DNA of 64,000 bases from Rheinheimera tangshanensis. GTDB lineage: Bacteria; Pseudomonadota; Gammaproteobacteria; Enterobacterales; Alteromonadaceae. Shown here in pieces: positions 7,773 through 18,651 of this stretch. Location: contig NZ_BMLH01000001.1 of the NCBI RefSeq assembly GCF_014645135.1, forward strand, positions 496,001-560,000. The letters are read 5' to 3'. The notes beneath the pieces are model-generated. The model searched no databases and was not told the DNA's origin. It saw nothing but the letters and a program-made list of their open reading frames with translations. Each line of letters opens with the position of its first letter. Positions within the stretch are counted from its first letter, which is position 1. Both the position numbers and the translations under genes were made by a program.

Positions 7773-8966
7773 ATGGTTATCCAACCTAAAATTCGTGGTT
7801 TTATCTGCACTAACGCACATCCGGTCGGTTGTGCTGCTCATGTGCAAGAACAAATTGATTATGTCAAAGCCAAAGGCCCTGTAGCCGCTGGTCCAAAAAA
7901 TGTGTTAGTCATCGGCGCTTCAACAGGTTACGGCCTGGCTTCCCGTATTACTTCTGCTTTTGCTTCTGGCGCAAAAACCTTAGGTATCTTTTTTGAAAAA
8001 GAGCCAACAGAGGGTAAAACAGCTTCGGCTGGTTGGTACAACACGGTCGCGTTCGAGCAAGCTGCTGCCGCTGAAGGTTTATGGAATAAACATCTGAACG
8101 GTGACGCTTTTACTGATGAGTTAAAAGCTCAGGCTATTGATTTAATTCGTCGTGAGATGGGCAAAATTGATTTAGTCGTTTACAGCCTGGCGGCGCCACG
8201 TCGTAAAGATCCGGTGACTGGCGAAGTGTACAGCTCAGTGTTAAAACCAATAGCCCAGGCTTACACGGCAAAAACTCTGAATACCAGCAAACGCGAAATT
8301 GAAAGTGTTTCTGTTGAACCTGCATCCGATGAAGAAATCTTCAACACGGTAAAAGTCATGGGTGGGGAAGACTGGGAACGTTGGCTTGATCAGTTGCATG
8401 CTGCCGGTGTATTGGCTGAAGGTTGCCAGACTGTCGCTTACACTTATATTGGTAAAGAGCTGACCTGGCCAATTTATGGCAAAGCAACTATCGGCAAAGC
8501 CAAAGAAGATTTAGATCGTGCTGCTGCAGCCATCACGCAAAAACTGGATGCAGTCAAAGGCCAGGCTTATGTAGCGTCATTGAAAGCTCTGGTGACGCAA
8601 GCCAGTTCAGCTATTCCTATCATGCCGCTCTATATCTCTTTGTTATACCGTGTGATGAAAGAGGAAGGCAGCCACGAAGGTTGTATCGAACAGATTTATG
8701 GTTTATTTCAGCAAGCGCTTTATAACAATAGTCGGACTTTAGATGAGGCCGGTCGTTTGCGTATGGATGGCAAAGAATTATCTGATCATATTCAGTCTGC
8801 CGTAAAAGAGCTCTGGGGTCAGGTGACCACAGAAAACATTGATGAGCTGACCGACTATAAGGGTTATCACCATGAATTCCTGCGCTTGTTCGGTTTTGGT
8901 TACAGTCATGTCGATTACGACGCCGATGTGCCGGCTTTATTGCCGCTGAAAAATTTGGTGCAGTAA
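7773..8966 (+). CDS. fabV: NADH-dependent trans-2-enoyl-ACP reductase FabV
   Basis: 397 residues, the usual FabV length. The N-terminus (MVIQPKIRGFICTNAHPVGC) and the NADH-binding VLVIGASTGYGLASRI are hallmarks. The active-site Tyr-x8-Lys is present in PIYGKATIGKAK. FabV does the last reduction of each fatty-acid elongation cycle in the cytoplasm and is naturally tolerant to triclosan, unlike FabI. It is monocistronic, with a terminator before it (bolA) and after it (8973-8996). I saw no fabI in the window, so whether it is the only enoyl reductase is unknown. Confidence 0.95.
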   Translation: MVIQPKIRGFICTNAHPVGCAAHVQEQIDYVKAKGPVAAGPKNVLVIGASTGYGLASRITSAFASGAKTLGIFFEKEPTEGKTASAGWYNTVAFEQAAAAEGLWNKHLNGDAFTDELKAQAIDLIRREMGKIDLVVYSLAAPRRKDPVTGEVYSSVLKPIAQAYTAKTLNTSKREIESVSVEPASDEEIFNTVKVMGGEDWERWLDQLHAAGVLAEGCQTVAYTYIGKELTWPIYGKATIGKAKEDLDRAAAAITQKLDAVKGQAYVASLKALVTQASSAIPIMPLYISLLYRVMKEEGSHEGCIEQIYGLFQQALYNNSRTLDEAGRLRMDGKELSDHIQSAVKELWGQVTTENIDELTDYKGYHHEFLRLFGFGYSHVDYDADVPALLPLKNLVQ

Positions 8967-8972
8967 CGTTGA

Positions 8973-8996
8973 AAAGTCGCTTAATGCGACTTTTTC
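8973..8996 (+). terminator. Terminator after fabV
   Basis: AAAAGTCGC-TTAAT-GCGACTTTTT is a perfect stem ending in a T run, 6 bases after the fabV stop. Confidence 0.88.
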
Positions 8997-9135
8997 ATTT
9001 AATCGCCCCTGGTTTTATTCAGATCCAGCAGAATTTACTCGCTCACAAGCCCAACTCAAAGGCAAAGTTAAAAATCTTGTCTACACTGAGCTTCAGTCGG
9101 CTGAAATGCCGGATAATTTTGTTGATTAACATAGA

Positions 9136-9160
9136 TAGCACTTATGTTTAGTGCTAGAAT
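9136..9160 (+). promoter_or_regulatory. Candidate nqr promoter (extended -10) overlapped by an inverted repeat
   Basis: TGCTAGAAT (9152-9160) matches an extended -10 element (TGn plus 5 of 6 bases of TATAAT). A perfect 7-bp inverted repeat, TAGCACT (9136-9142) and AGTGCTA (9150-9156), overlaps it, as an operator would. No good -35 box is visible, which is usual for extended -10 promoters. The predicted start near 9167 leaves an untranslated leader of about 120 bases. Confidence 0.45.
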
Positions 9161-9177
9161 CCGCAACTTTGGTATGT

Positions 9178-9224
9178 GTATCCGCCACCTGCAACAGAGG
9201 TTAGGCTGTTGAGGTACCGGATGC
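9178..9224 (+). promoter_or_regulatory. Structured 5' leader hairpin upstream of nqrA
   Basis: Nested complementary arms form one long hairpin: GTATCCG (9178-9184) with CGGATGC (9218-9224, one G-T pair), ACCT (9187-9190) with AGGT (9212-9215), and CAACA (9192-9196) with TGTTG (9207-9211), closing a 10-base loop. Further short self-complementary sequence (CGGC...GCCG, 9230-9243) follows. It lies between the predicted promoter and nqrA. A cis-regulatory RNA is inferred; the class was not identified. Confidence 0.45.
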
Positions 9225-9272
9225 TACGCGCGGCGAGCAGCCGATAAACCAGGCCCTGTTTCTTCCCGTTAA

Positions 9273-10622
<1,350 letters not shown>

Positions 10623-10624
10623 AA

Positions 10625-11848
10625 ATGGGTTTAAAGCATTTTTTAGAAAGTATTGAGCCGCAGTTCGAAAAAGGCGGTAAATACGAAAAGTGGTATGCTT
10701 TATATGAAGCTGCTGCAACAATTTTCTATACCCCAGGTCTGGTGACTAAAGCGGGTACTCATGTGCGTGACAGTATCGATCTGAAACGTATCATGATTTT
10801 TGTCTGGTTAATGTTATTCCCTGCGTTGTTTTTTGGTATGTTCAATATCGGTCATCAGGCAGTTATCGCGCTGCAGGCTGGTTTTGGTATGCCTGACACC
10901 TGGCAGGTGGGCTTGTTCCAGTTACTGGGCGGTGAATTAACTGCTGAATCGGGCTGGGGCAGCAAAATGTGGTACGGTGCCGTTTGGTTCCTGCCTATTT
11001 ATGCCACAGTCTTTGTTGTCGGTGGTTTCTGGGAAGTGTTGTTTGCTTCGGTGCGCAAGCATGAAATCAACGAGGGCTTCTTTGTAACCTCTATTCTGTT
11101 CGCCTTAATTCTTCCTGCTTCTATCCCTCTGTGGCAAGCCGCTTTAGGTATTACCTTTGGTGTGGTTGTAGCGAAAGAAGTCTTTGGTGGTACAGGCCGT
11201 AACTTCTTAAACCCAGCGTTAGCTGGCCGTGCTTTCCTGTTCTTTGCTTACCCTGCACAGATTTCAGGCGACAAAGTATGGACAGTGGCTGATGGTTACT
11301 CAGGGGCAACCTGGTTATCTAATGCCGCCAATGGTTTAGCTGCCAATGGCGAAAAAGCAGTAGATTGGTCTATCAACCAGCAATGGTGGGATGCGTTTTA
11401 TGGTTTTATCCCAGGTTCAGTCGGTGAAACCTCGTTCTTAGCTCTGATGATTGGTGGTTTAGCCTTAATTTATTTCCGTATCGCTTCATGGCGTATCGTG
11501 CTTGGTGTTTTGGTAGGTACAGCAGTGTTTGCCACTATGTTCAACATGATAGGTTCTGACACAAATGCTATGTTTGCTATGCCTTGGTACTGGCACATTG
11601 TGTTAGGTGGCTTTGCTATCGGTATGTTCTTTATGGCTACAGACCCGGTATCCGCCTCTTTCACAAATCAAGGTAAATGGGCATACGGTATCCTGATTGG
11701 TTTTATGGTGGTGATGATCCGTGTGGTTAACCCTGCTTACCCTGAAGGTATGATGTTAGCTATTTTGTTCGCTAACTTATTTGCACCATTGTTTGACTAT
11801 ATGGTGGCTCAGGCGAACATCAATCGGAGGCTTGCCCGTAATGTTTAG
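10625..11848 (+). CDS. nqrB: Na+-NQR subunit B (covalent-FMN membrane subunit)
   Basis: 407 residues from the ATG at 10625 ([29 protein letters not shown] in pieces matches the family start); an earlier in-frame start at 10592 would overlap nqrA. About ten membrane segments follow. The flavinylation motif SGAT is present with the FMN-accepting Thr229. NqrB forms most of the sodium channel and part of the quinone site in the inner membrane. It overlaps nqrC by 8 bases, indicating translational coupling. Confidence 0.97.
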   Translation: MGLKHFLESIEPQFEKGGKYEKWYALYEAAATIFYTPGLVTKAGTHVRDSIDLKRIMIFVWLMLFPALFFGMFNIGHQAVIALQAGFGMPDTWQVGLFQLLGGELTAESGWGSKMWYGAVWFLPIYATVFVVGGFWEVLFASVRKHEINEGFFVTSILFALILPASIPLWQAALGITFGVVVAKEVFGGTGRNFLNPALAGRAFLFFAYPAQISGDKVWTVADGYSGATWLSNAANGLAANGEKAVDWSINQQWWDAFYGFIPGSVGETSFLALMIGGLALIYFRIASWRIVLGVLVGTAVFATMFNMIGSDTNAMFAMPWYWHIVLGGFAIGMFFMATDPVSASFTNQGKWAYGILIGFMVVMIRVVNPAYPEGMMLAILFANLFAPLFDYMVAQANINRRLARNV

Positions 11849-12629
11849 TAATAACGATAGTATCGGCAAAACCTTTTTTGTGGTTATTGCTTTATGTTTG
11901 GTTTGCGCCGTGTTCGTGGCTACTTCAGCTGTTCAACTGCGACCAAAACAAACTGAAAACAAACTGTTAGATGCCCAGAAAAACATCCTGGTTGCGACTG
12001 GCTTGTTATCAGGTGACAACGTCAAAGAGCTGTTTACTAAACATATTCAGGAACGTCTGGTTGATATGAATACCGGCGAATTTGTGGATATGGACCCGGC
12101 TAAATACGATTACCGTAAAGCGATGAAAGCACCTGAAACCAGTATTAGACTGGAAGGTGCTGACGATAAGGCTTCAATTAAATCTCGCGCTAACGTTGCG
12201 CCGGTTTATTTTGCGTATAACGACGGTATCGAGTCTGGCAAGTTGTCCGCTATTGTTCTGCCAATTCATGGTTATGGCTTATGGTCCACCATGCATGCGT
12301 TTTTAGCTTTGGACAAAGATGGCAATACCATCAAAGGTCTGAACTACTACGAGCATGCAGAGACTCCTGGTCTGGGTGGCGAAATCCAGAATCCAAAATG
12401 GGTTGCTCAGTTTGTCGGTAAGAAGTTATTTGATGAAGCCGGTAACCCTGCTATCAAAATTCTGAAACCGGGTAATGCTGTTGCGACTTCAGAGCATGAT
12501 GTAGATGGTTTATCTGGCGCTACCTTAACCAGTAATGGCGTACAACATACGTTTGAGTTCTGGACTGGTGCCAAAGGCTTTGCGCCTTTCCTGACTAAGG
12601 TTCGTGATGGAGCATTAAACAATGGCTAG
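11841..12629 (+). CDS. nqrC: Na+-NQR subunit C (covalent-FMN periplasmic subunit)
   Basis: 262 residues starting at the ATG at 11841 ([12 protein letters not shown]). One membrane anchor near residues 10-32 is followed by a periplasmic FMN-binding domain. The flavinylation motif is SGATLTSNG with Thr228 as the expected FMN attachment point. The Thr is modified by the ApbE flavin transferase, whose gene is not in this window. nqrC overlaps nqrB upstream and nqrD downstream (8 bases each). Confidence 0.97.
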   Translation: MFSNNDSIGKTFFVVIALCLVCAVFVATSAVQLRPKQTENKLLDAQKNILVATGLLSGDNVKELFTKHIQERLVDMNTGEFVDMDPAKYDYRKAMKAPETSIRLEGADDKASIKSRANVAPVYFAYNDGIESGKLSAIVLPIHGYGLWSTMHAFLALDKDGNTIKGLNYYEHAETPGLGGEIQNPKWVAQFVGKKLFDEAGNPAIKILKPGNAVATSEHDVDGLSGATLTSNGVQHTFEFWTGAKGFAPFLTKVRDGALNNG

Positions 12630-13248
12630 TGCAAAAGAAATTAAAAGCCTTGTCTTCGGACCGGTCTTTGCAAATAACCCTATCGCATTACAAGTATTAG
12701 GTATTTGTTCTGCGTTGGCTGTAACCACTAAGCTGGATAAAGCTTTGGTTATGGGTATAGCCCTGACTTTGGTTACTGCGTTTTCGAGCATGTTTATCTC
12801 GATGATCCGTAACCATATTCCATCAAGCGTACGTATCATAGTTCAGATGACCATCATTGCGTCCCTGGTAATTGTGGTGGATCAGGTGTTGAAAGCTTTT
12901 GCTTACAACGTAGCCAAAGAGCTGTCGGTATTTGTTGGTTTGATTATCACCAACTGTATCGTTATGGGTCGTGCTGAAGCTTATGCGATGAAAAGCCCAC
13001 CATTAATGAGCTTTTTAGACGGTATAGGTAATGGTTTGGGCTACACAGTGTTGCTGCTGATCGTTGCATTTATCCGTGAGTTGTTTGGTTCAGGTACTGT
13101 GTTTGGTGTAGAAATTCTGCCTCTGATCAGTGCCGGTGGTTGGTATCAGCCTATGGGCCTGTTACTTATGCCTCCAAGCGCTTTCTTTATCATCGGCTTG
13201 TTCATCTGGGTTCTGCGGACTTTCCGCCCAGAACAAGTTGAGAAGTAA
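12622..13248 (+). CDS. nqrD: Na+-NQR subunit D
   Basis: 208 residues, six predicted membrane segments. Hallmarks are the N-terminal [25 protein letters not shown] and [14 protein letters not shown], whose cysteine is one of the ligands of the iron centre shared with NqrE inside the membrane. NqrD/E are homologous, inverted-topology subunits that carry electrons across the membrane. It overlaps nqrC and is followed by nqrE after 11 bases. Confidence 0.97.
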   Translation: MASAKEIKSLVFGPVFANNPIALQVLGICSALAVTTKLDKALVMGIALTLVTAFSSMFISMIRNHIPSSVRIIVQMTIIASLVIVVDQVLKAFAYNVAKELSVFVGLIITNCIVMGRAEAYAMKSPPLMSFLDGIGNGLGYTVLLLIVAFIRELFGSGTVFGVEILPLISAGGWYQPMGLLLMPPSAFFIIGLFIWVLRTFRPEQVEK

Positions 13249-13259
13249 GGGGACAGAAG

Positions 13260-13868
13260 ATGGAACATTATTTAAGTTTATTTGTTCGTGCGGTATTTAT
13301 TGATAACCTGGCTTTATCGTTTTTCCTTGGGATGTGTACTTTTATCGCCATCTCTAAACAAGTAAAAACAGCCTTCAGTTTAGGTATTGCCGTCACAGTA
13401 GTATTGGGTTTATCAGTACCGCTGAACAACATTGTATTTAAGCAATTTTTGGCACCAGGTGCTTTAGACTGGGCTGGTTTTCCAGATACAGATTTAAGCT
13501 TCCTTGGCTTTATCGCTTACATCGGCGTAATCGCAGGTTTAGTGCAGGTTCTGGAAATGTTCCTGGATAAGTACGTGCCTTCGTTATACAACGCTTTAGG
13601 TATTTTCCTGCCGTTAATCACAGTGAACTGCGCCATTTTTGGTGGTGTAGCATTCATGGTTGAACGTGATTACAACTTAGCGGAAAGTGCGGTATTTGGT
13701 TTAGGCGGCGGTTTAGGTTGGACTCTGGCCATCACATTAATGGCAGCTGTGAGCGAAAAACTGAAGTATGCGGATATCCCTGCGGGTCTGCGTGGTTTAG
13801 GTTCTCGTTTTATCATGGTTGGTTTAATGGGGTTAGGCTTTATGTCTTTCTCTGGCGTGTCATTGTAA
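13260..13868 (+). CDS. nqrE: Na+-NQR subunit E
   Basis: 202 residues, six membrane segments, paralogous to Nqr[16 protein letters not shown] near residue 22 and [12 protein letters not shown] near residue 120 hold the two cysteine-containing half-helices that bind the intramembrane iron centre. A ribosome site (aggggac) precedes the ATG. It is the fifth gene of the operon, 24 bases before nqrF. Confidence 0.97.
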   Translation: MEHYLSLFVRAVFIDNLALSFFLGMCTFIAISKQVKTAFSLGIAVTVVLGLSVPLNNIVFKQFLAPGALDWAGFPDTDLSFLGFIAYIGVIAGLVQVLEMFLDKYVPSLYNALGIFLPLITVNCAIFGGVAFMVERDYNLAESAVFGLGGGLGWTLAITLMAAVSEKLKYADIPAGLRGLGSRFIMVGLMGLGFMSFSGVSL

Positions 13869-13892
13869 AAATTGCTGTAAAAGGAAAACACA

Positions 13893-15119
13893 ATGCAAGA
13901 GATTTATCTTGGCGTTGGGATGTTCACCCTGCTGGTTGTAGCTTTAGTGATTATGATTTTAGTCGCCAAAGCAAAACTGGTATCTTCTGGTGACATCACC
14001 ATTGGCGTTAATGGCGACCCTTCGTTAGCCATTCAAACAAAAGCCGGCGGCAAATTACTTGGCGCTTTAGCTGATAAAGGCATTTTCCTGTCATCAGCTT
14101 GTGGTGGCGGCGGCTCATGTGGTCAGTGCCGTGTCCATGTTCATGCGGGTGGCGGAGACGTTTTACCTGTGGAAATGGGGCACTTAACTAAAGGTGAACG
14201 TCGTGAAGGTTGTCGTTTAGCTTGTCAGGTCAGTGTCAAAACTGACATGGAAATCGAAGTTGAACCAGAAATCTTTGGTATCAAAAAATGGGAATGTACT
14301 GTTATCTCTAACGATAACAAAGCTACCTTTATCAAAGAATTAAAGCTGGCTATTCCAGATGGTGAATCAGTACCTTTCCGTGCTGGTGGTTATATTCAGA
14401 TTGAAGCTCCAGCTCACCATGTGAAGTATGCTGACTTCGACATTCCTGAAGAATACCGTGGTGACTGGGAGCGCTTTAAGTTCTTCACTCTGGAGTCCAA
14501 AGTAGACGAAGAAACTATTCGTGCTTACTCTATGGCGAACTATCCGGAAGAAGAAGGCATTATCATGTTAAACGTGCGGATCGCATCTCCTCCGCCAAAT
14601 AACCTGAGCTTACCTTGCGGTAAAATGTCTTCGTATATCTGGAGCTTAAAAGCTGGCGATAAAGTGACGATTTCTGGTCCATTTGGTGAATTCTTCGCTA
14701 AAGATACTGATGCTGAAATGGTATTCGTGGGTGGTGGTGCTGGTATGGCCCCAATGCGTTCGCACATTTTCGACCAGTTACGCCGTCTGAAATCCAAACG
14801 TAAGATGAGCTTCTGGTACGGTGCCCGTTCTAAGCGTGAAATGTTTTATGTTGAAGATTTCGACATGTTGGCCGCAGAGAATGACAACTTCCAGTGGCAC
14901 GTAGCTTTATCTGATCCGCAGCCGGAAGATAACTGGACTGGTTACACAGGTTTTATTCACAACGTGTTGTTTGAAAACTATCTGAAAAATCATAAAGCTC
15001 CGGAAGACTGTGAGTTCTATATGTGTGGTCCACCGATGATGAACAAAGCGGTGATCAACATGCTGAAAGATTTAGGCGTAGAAGACGACAACATTCTGTT
15101 GGATGACTTCGGCGGTTAA
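13893..15119 (+). CDS. nqrF: Na+-NQR subunit F (NADH dehydrogenase, FAD and [2Fe-2S])
   Basis: 408 residues. An N-terminal membrane helix (about residues 4-26) leads into a ferredoxin domain with cluster cysteines 70, 76, 79 and 111, then a ferredoxin-reductase module with FAD motif [12 protein letters not shown]-binding [11 protein letters not shown] and the C-terminal aromatic-glycine end DDFGG. This subunit takes electrons from NADH and passes them to the rest of the pump. It is the last gene of the operon; a strong terminator follows at 15135-15163. All catalytic elements are intact. Confidence 0.98.
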   Translation: MQEIYLGVGMFTLLVVALVIMILVAKAKLVSSGDITIGVNGDPSLAIQTKAGGKLLGALADKGIFLSSACGGGGSCGQCRVHVHAGGGDVLPVEMGHLTKGERREGCRLACQVSVKTDMEIEVEPEIFGIKKWECTVISNDNKATFIKELKLAIPDGESVPFRAGGYIQIEAPAHHVKYADFDIPEEYRGDWERFKFFTLESKVDEETIRAYSMANYPEEEGIIMLNVRIASPPPNNLSLPCGKMSSYIWSLKAGDKVTISGPFGEFFAKDTDAEMVFVGGGAGMAPMRSHIFDQLRRLKSKRKMSFWYGARSKREMFYVEDFDMLAAENDNFQWHVALSDPQPEDNWTGYTGFIHNVLFENYLKNHKAPEDCEFYMCGPPMMNKAVINMLKDLGVEDDNILLDDFGG

Positions 15120-15134
15120 GCCAAAGCAAATTAA

Positions 15135-15163
15135 AAGTGGGGTCCTTGGGACCCCATTTTTAT
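15135..15163 (+). terminator. Terminator after nqrF
   Basis: AGTGGGGTCC-TTG-GGACCCCATTTTTATT is a perfect GC-rich stem with a T run, directly after nqrF. It separates nqrM from the operon. Confidence 0.92.
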
Positions 15164-15354
15164 TCGCAGCCATCCCTGGCGCTCACCCTTTGGGCCAATG
15201 CTTCGCATTGTTAAAAATTGATCCTGACAATTTTTTATTTGTCTGAAAAACGTTTTTACGTAGGGAGAGTGGCTGAAACTTGTTACAATAGTGACCTGTA
15301 TCGGGCGAGCAGGCAGACTGTTTGTTCAAAGCTTCTAAGTTTGATGAGGTTGCT

Positions 15355-15567
15355 ATGGAAGTTTTTATTTTTACTTTTATCATCCTGATAGTTGTAGTCG
15401 CCGCTATGGCTATAGGCTACATGGTGCAACGTAAGACCATAGCTGGTAGTTGTGGTGGCTTAGGCGCTTTAGGCATTGAAAAGGCCTGTGACTGCGATAC
15501 CCCTTGTGAGAAACGTCAGCAACGTATGAAAAAAGAGCAGGAATGGCAGCAGAATAAAATTATCTGA
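15355..15567 (+). CDS. nqrM: Na+-NQR maturation protein NqrM
   Basis: 70 residues from the ATG at 15355; the frame stays open upstream but the earlier residues do not fit the family. One N-terminal membrane helix (about residues 3-25) is followed by four cysteines (GSCGGLGALGIE then ACDCDTPCE). NqrM is needed to assemble the iron centre held by NqrD and NqrE. It is separated from nqrF by a terminator and 235 bases with no gene, so it appears to have its own promoter. In many bacteria apbE lies in this gap; here it does not. Confidence 0.92.
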   Translation: MEVFIFTFIILIVVVAAMAIGYMVQRKTIAGSCGGLGALGIEKACDCDTPCEKRQQRMKKEQEWQQNKII

Positions 15568-15598
15568 TACTGTACATTTTTGTTTTATCAACGCCCGT

Positions 15599-15629
15599 CA
15601 AGTCAGCTTTAGCTGGCTTGTCAGTTTTT
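15599..15629 (+). terminator. Terminator after nqrM
   Basis: CAAGTCAGC-TTTA-GCTGGCTTG (one G-T pair) followed by TCAGTTTTT, about 30 bases after the nqrM stop. Confidence 0.75.
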
Positions 15630-15724
15630 AGCTACAGGCTCTGTCTCTAACATCCTTTTGCTCTATTGCCTCAAATTGCTCTGTACTTAATAATGCAGTT
15701 CATTATTCTTTTGAGGCCATCTTC

Positions 15725-17263
15725 ATGTCTTATCCGCTTGCTATTGCTGTATCTTCTGTTCAGGCTGCACTGAATGACTCCCAATGGGATGCTTTGATTA
15801 TTATTGCGTCTGATTTTACTGCTGTGCCTGAATTACAGTTTGAAATTAATGCTGCCGCCGCTATTGATAGCCGTATTGGTAAAGAAACTGTGTTGCTGTT
15901 ATCTGCAAAAGCGCCGGGTCAACGTCTGGTGCTTTCACCTACAGGCCCGCTTGACAGAGATTATGATGATGTTCGCAGTTTTTATGATGCCGCCAAACAA
16001 GGTATTACTCAGGCCAAAGCCGCTGGCGCTAAATCTCCGGCTTTGTATGTGATAGCGCCAGAAACAGATGCCTATCAATATGCAGCAGAAGTAGCTTATT
16101 TAGGTGCGTGTCAGGCCTTATGGCAACCGCTCGAAGGTCGTGAAGCCCGGGGGGAGGCCACGATAGAGCCTGTGACCCAGATTGGCGTCATTGGTGTCTC
16201 AGAACATCAGTCTCGTTACATGGAGGCTGTTGAAGCCGGTAAACGTGTGGCTCGTGATTTATGTGGCACTGAACCTGAACGTATGGCGCCACGTCGCTTC
16301 GCCGATTATTGTGTAGAAACATTTGCCGGTACTGATGTGCAGGTGTCGGTAGAAACTAAAGTCGATACATTGCAAAAAGACTACCCACTCCTGATGGCCG
16401 TCGCCCGCAGCTCGTTGCAGGTTGATCGCCATAAGCCAGCCGTGATCCGTCTTGAATATCAGGGCGAAGGCGAAATCGAACAAACGCTGCTATTTGCCGG
16501 TAAAGGACTGGTGTATGACACAGGTGGCGCGGACTTAAAAACCGGTGGCGCTATGGCTGGTATGAGTCGCGATAAAGGTGGCGCAGCCGCTGTGGCTGGC
16601 TTTATCAAAACTGTGGCTTTGTTAAAAACTAAAGGTATACGCATCATTGCCGAAATTGGTGCTGTGCGAAACAGCATAGGTTCAGATGCTTTTGTACCGG
16701 ATGAAATTATTACCAGTCATGCAGGTGTAAGGGTACGTATTGGGAATACGGATGCTGAGGGGCGCTTAGTACTGGCGGACTTATTATCGCATTTACGTGA
16801 GGATGCCAAAACTGCGGTCAATCCTACTTTGTATTCTATCGCTACTTTAACTGGTCATGCGGCCCGAGCCGTAGGTCCATACAGTGCTCTGGTGGAAAAT
16901 GGTGCTGCTCGTCGAGTTGGTTTGTCGGCTGACTTAGCTCTGGTGGGCGATTTATGGGCTGACCCAAGCGAAATCTCCCGCAGTCGTCGCGAAGATTTCA
17001 GCTTTATCAAAGGCCGCAGTTCTGCTGATGATTTATTAAGCTGTAATAATGCGCCTTCGTCAGTCACGCCCCGAGGCCATCAATTCCCTATGGCCTTCTT
17101 AGTTGCCGCGGCAGGATTAGATCAACACGGATTAAACACTGAACAGCCATTGCCATATTGTCATATTGACATAGCTGGCAGCGGTGTTGATGGTGGCGAT
17201 TGGCAACATGGCAAGCCATCAGCAGCGCCAGTGGCAGCCTTAGCCGCTTACTATTGTTTATAA
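15725..17263 (+). CDS. M17-family leucyl aminopeptidase
   Basis: 512 residues. The C-terminal catalytic domain holds the two-metal M17 signature NTDAEGRLVLAD, and the other metal ligands and catalytic lysine are in GKGLVYDTGGADLK and MSRDKGGAAAV. These enzymes remove N-terminal residues from peptides in the cytoplasm using two divalent metal ions. The N-terminal domain is divergent from PepA and the overall sequence looks like a separate M17 branch, so no symbol is given. It is monocistronic, ended by a terminator at 17289-17315. Confidence 0.9.
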   Translation: MSYPLAIAVSSVQAALNDSQWDALIIIASDFTAVPELQFEINAAAAIDSRIGKETVLLLSAKAPGQRLVLSPTGPLDRDYDDVRSFYDAAKQGITQAKAAGAKSPALYVIAPETDAYQYAAEVAYLGACQALWQPLEGREARGEATIEPVTQIGVIGVSEHQSRYMEAVEAGKRVARDLCGTEPERMAPRRFADYCVETFAGTDVQVSVETKVDTLQKDYPLLMAVARSSLQVDRHKPAVIRLEYQGEGEIEQTLLFAGKGLVYDTGGADLKTGGAMAGMSRDKGGAAAVAGFIKTVALLKTKGIRIIAEIGAVRNSIGSDAFVPDEIITSHAGVRVRIGNTDAEGRLVLADLLSHLREDAKTAVNPTLYSIATLTGHAARAVGPYSALVENGAARRVGLSADLALVGDLWADPSEISRSRREDFSFIKGRSSADDLLSCNNAPSSVTPRGHQFPMAFLVAAAGLDQHGLNTEQPLPYCHIDIAGSGVDGGDWQHGKPSAAPVAALAAYYCL

Positions 17264-17288
17264 ACCAGAATTCACTTGGCTATTGAAT

Positions 17289-17315
17289 AACCCGAGGCTA
17301 TGCTTCGGGTTTTTG
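17289..17315 (+). terminator. Terminator after the M17 peptidase gene
   Basis: AACCCGAGGC-TAT-GCTTCGGGTTTTT, a good GC stem with T run. It covers the upstream part of the next open frame, which argues for the later start of the permease gene. Confidence 0.88.
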
Positions 17316-17347
17316 CATTTATGCATCTGAGTAATGGATCGGACCTG

Positions 17348-18643
17348 ATGAAATTTTTAGATCGTTATTTTGAGCTGACGGCACGCCAGACCAACATTAA
17401 AAAAGAGCTGATCGCAGGCCTTACGACTTTTATGGCGATGAGTTATATCCTGTTTGTAAATCCCACTATGCTGGCTCAAACCGGCATGGATCAGGGGGCA
17501 GTTTTTGTAGCCACTTGTCTGGCCGCAGCTTTTGGTTCTATCGCTATGGGAATGTTGGCAAACTTACCTGTGGCCTTGGCTCCTGGTATGGGGCTTAATG
17601 CTTTTTTTACTTATGTGATAGTGCTTGAGCAAGGTCACAGCTGGCAGACGGCTTTAGCTGCAGTGTTCTGCTCTGGTGTGCTGTTTTTGCTGCTAAGTAT
17701 TTTCAAAATTCGTGAGTGGATTATTCAGAGTATTCCCTTTGCATTGAAGATGGGTATCGCTGCTGGTATAGGCATGTTTCTGGCACTGATTGCATTAAAA
17801 ACTGCCAATATCATAGTGGCCAGCCCTGCCACGCTGGTGACGCTGGGCGATTTGCATGACCCTAAAGTCTTGCTTGCCATAGCTGGTTTTTTTCTGATTT
17901 TCGCCTTGGCACATCGTAAACAACATGCGGCAGTCTTTATCAGTATTTTAGTGATCACAGCTATCGCCTGGTGGCGTGGGGACACCACTTTTAACGGTGT
18001 TGTGTCTATGCCTCCCTCCTTGGCGCCGACTTTTTTACAGCTGGATTTTGCCTCTGTGCTGCAATGGGCTATGGTGCCAGTTATTTTAAGCTTATTGTTT
18101 TTAGATTTGTTTGATACCAGTGGTACTTTAGTGGCTGTGAGTCAAAGAGCCGGATTATTAAAAGCCAATGGTGAGATCCCCCATTTAAAAGGCGCATTAT
18201 TAGCAGACAGTTCGGCAACTATTGCTGGTGCTTTAGTCGGCACGTCCACAACCACTAGTTATGTCGAAAGCACTGCAGGTGTTGCTGCTGGTGGTCGTAG
18301 TGGTTTAACTGCCGTTGTAGTAGGGCTGGCTTTTTTCGCTGCGCTTTGGTTGTCGCCACTGGCGGCTATGGTGCCAGCGTACGCTACAGCGGGCGCTTTA
18401 CTTTATGTTGCCACCTTAATGCTCAGCAGTTTGCAGCATGTAGAGTGGAACGATCTGATCGAATCCGTGCCCGTTGTCGTAGTTTTGGTGATGATGCCGC
18501 TGACCTTCTCTATCGCCGATGGCATAGGTATGGGTTTTATTACTTATGCGGTGCTCTGTTTAGTAACGGGTCGTTTGTCAAAAACTACCCTTAGCGTGTG
18601 GATATTAACCGCAGTTTTTGCTGCTAAATTCTTCTTTGCATAA
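17348..18643 (+). CDS. NCS2/AzgA-type purine permease
   Basis: 431 residues from the ATG at 17348 (MKFLDRYFELTARQTNIKKE); an in-frame ATG at 17300 lies in the preceding terminator and is unlikely. The GLTTFMAMSYILFVNP motif, ALAPGMGLNAFFTYV, LFLDLFDTSGTLVAV and GTSTTTSYVESTAGVAAGGRSG in pieces are signatures of the adenine/guanine/hypoxanthine branch. It should import purine bases across the inner membrane with protons. About 12-14 membrane segments are visible. The exported metallo-hydrolase gene begins 8 bases after its stop, so the two form an operon. Confidence 0.92.
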   Translation: MKFLDRYFELTARQTNIKKELIAGLTTFMAMSYILFVNPTMLAQTGMDQGAVFVATCLAAAFGSIAMGMLANLPVALAPGMGLNAFFTYVIVLEQGHSWQTALAAVFCSGVLFLLLSIFKIREWIIQSIPFALKMGIAAGIGMFLALIALKTANIIVASPATLVTLGDLHDPKVLLAIAGFFLIFALAHRKQHAAVFISILVITAIAWWRGDTTFNGVVSMPPSLAPTFLQLDFASVLQWAMVPVILSLLFLDLFDTSGTLVAVSQRAGLLKANGEIPHLKGALLADSSATIAGALVGTSTTTSYVESTAGVAAGGRSGLTAVVVGLAFFAALWLSPLAAMVPAYATAGALLYVATLMLSSLQHVEWNDLIESVPVVVVLVMMPLTFSIADGIGMGFITYAVLCLVTGRLSKTTLSVWILTAVFAAKFFFA

Positions 18644-18651
18644 GGATGGAT

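Noticed and set aside
8969-9151. Forward open frame of 60 codons after fabV
   Set aside because: It begins inside the fabV terminator and ends within the nqr promoter; no similarity recognised.
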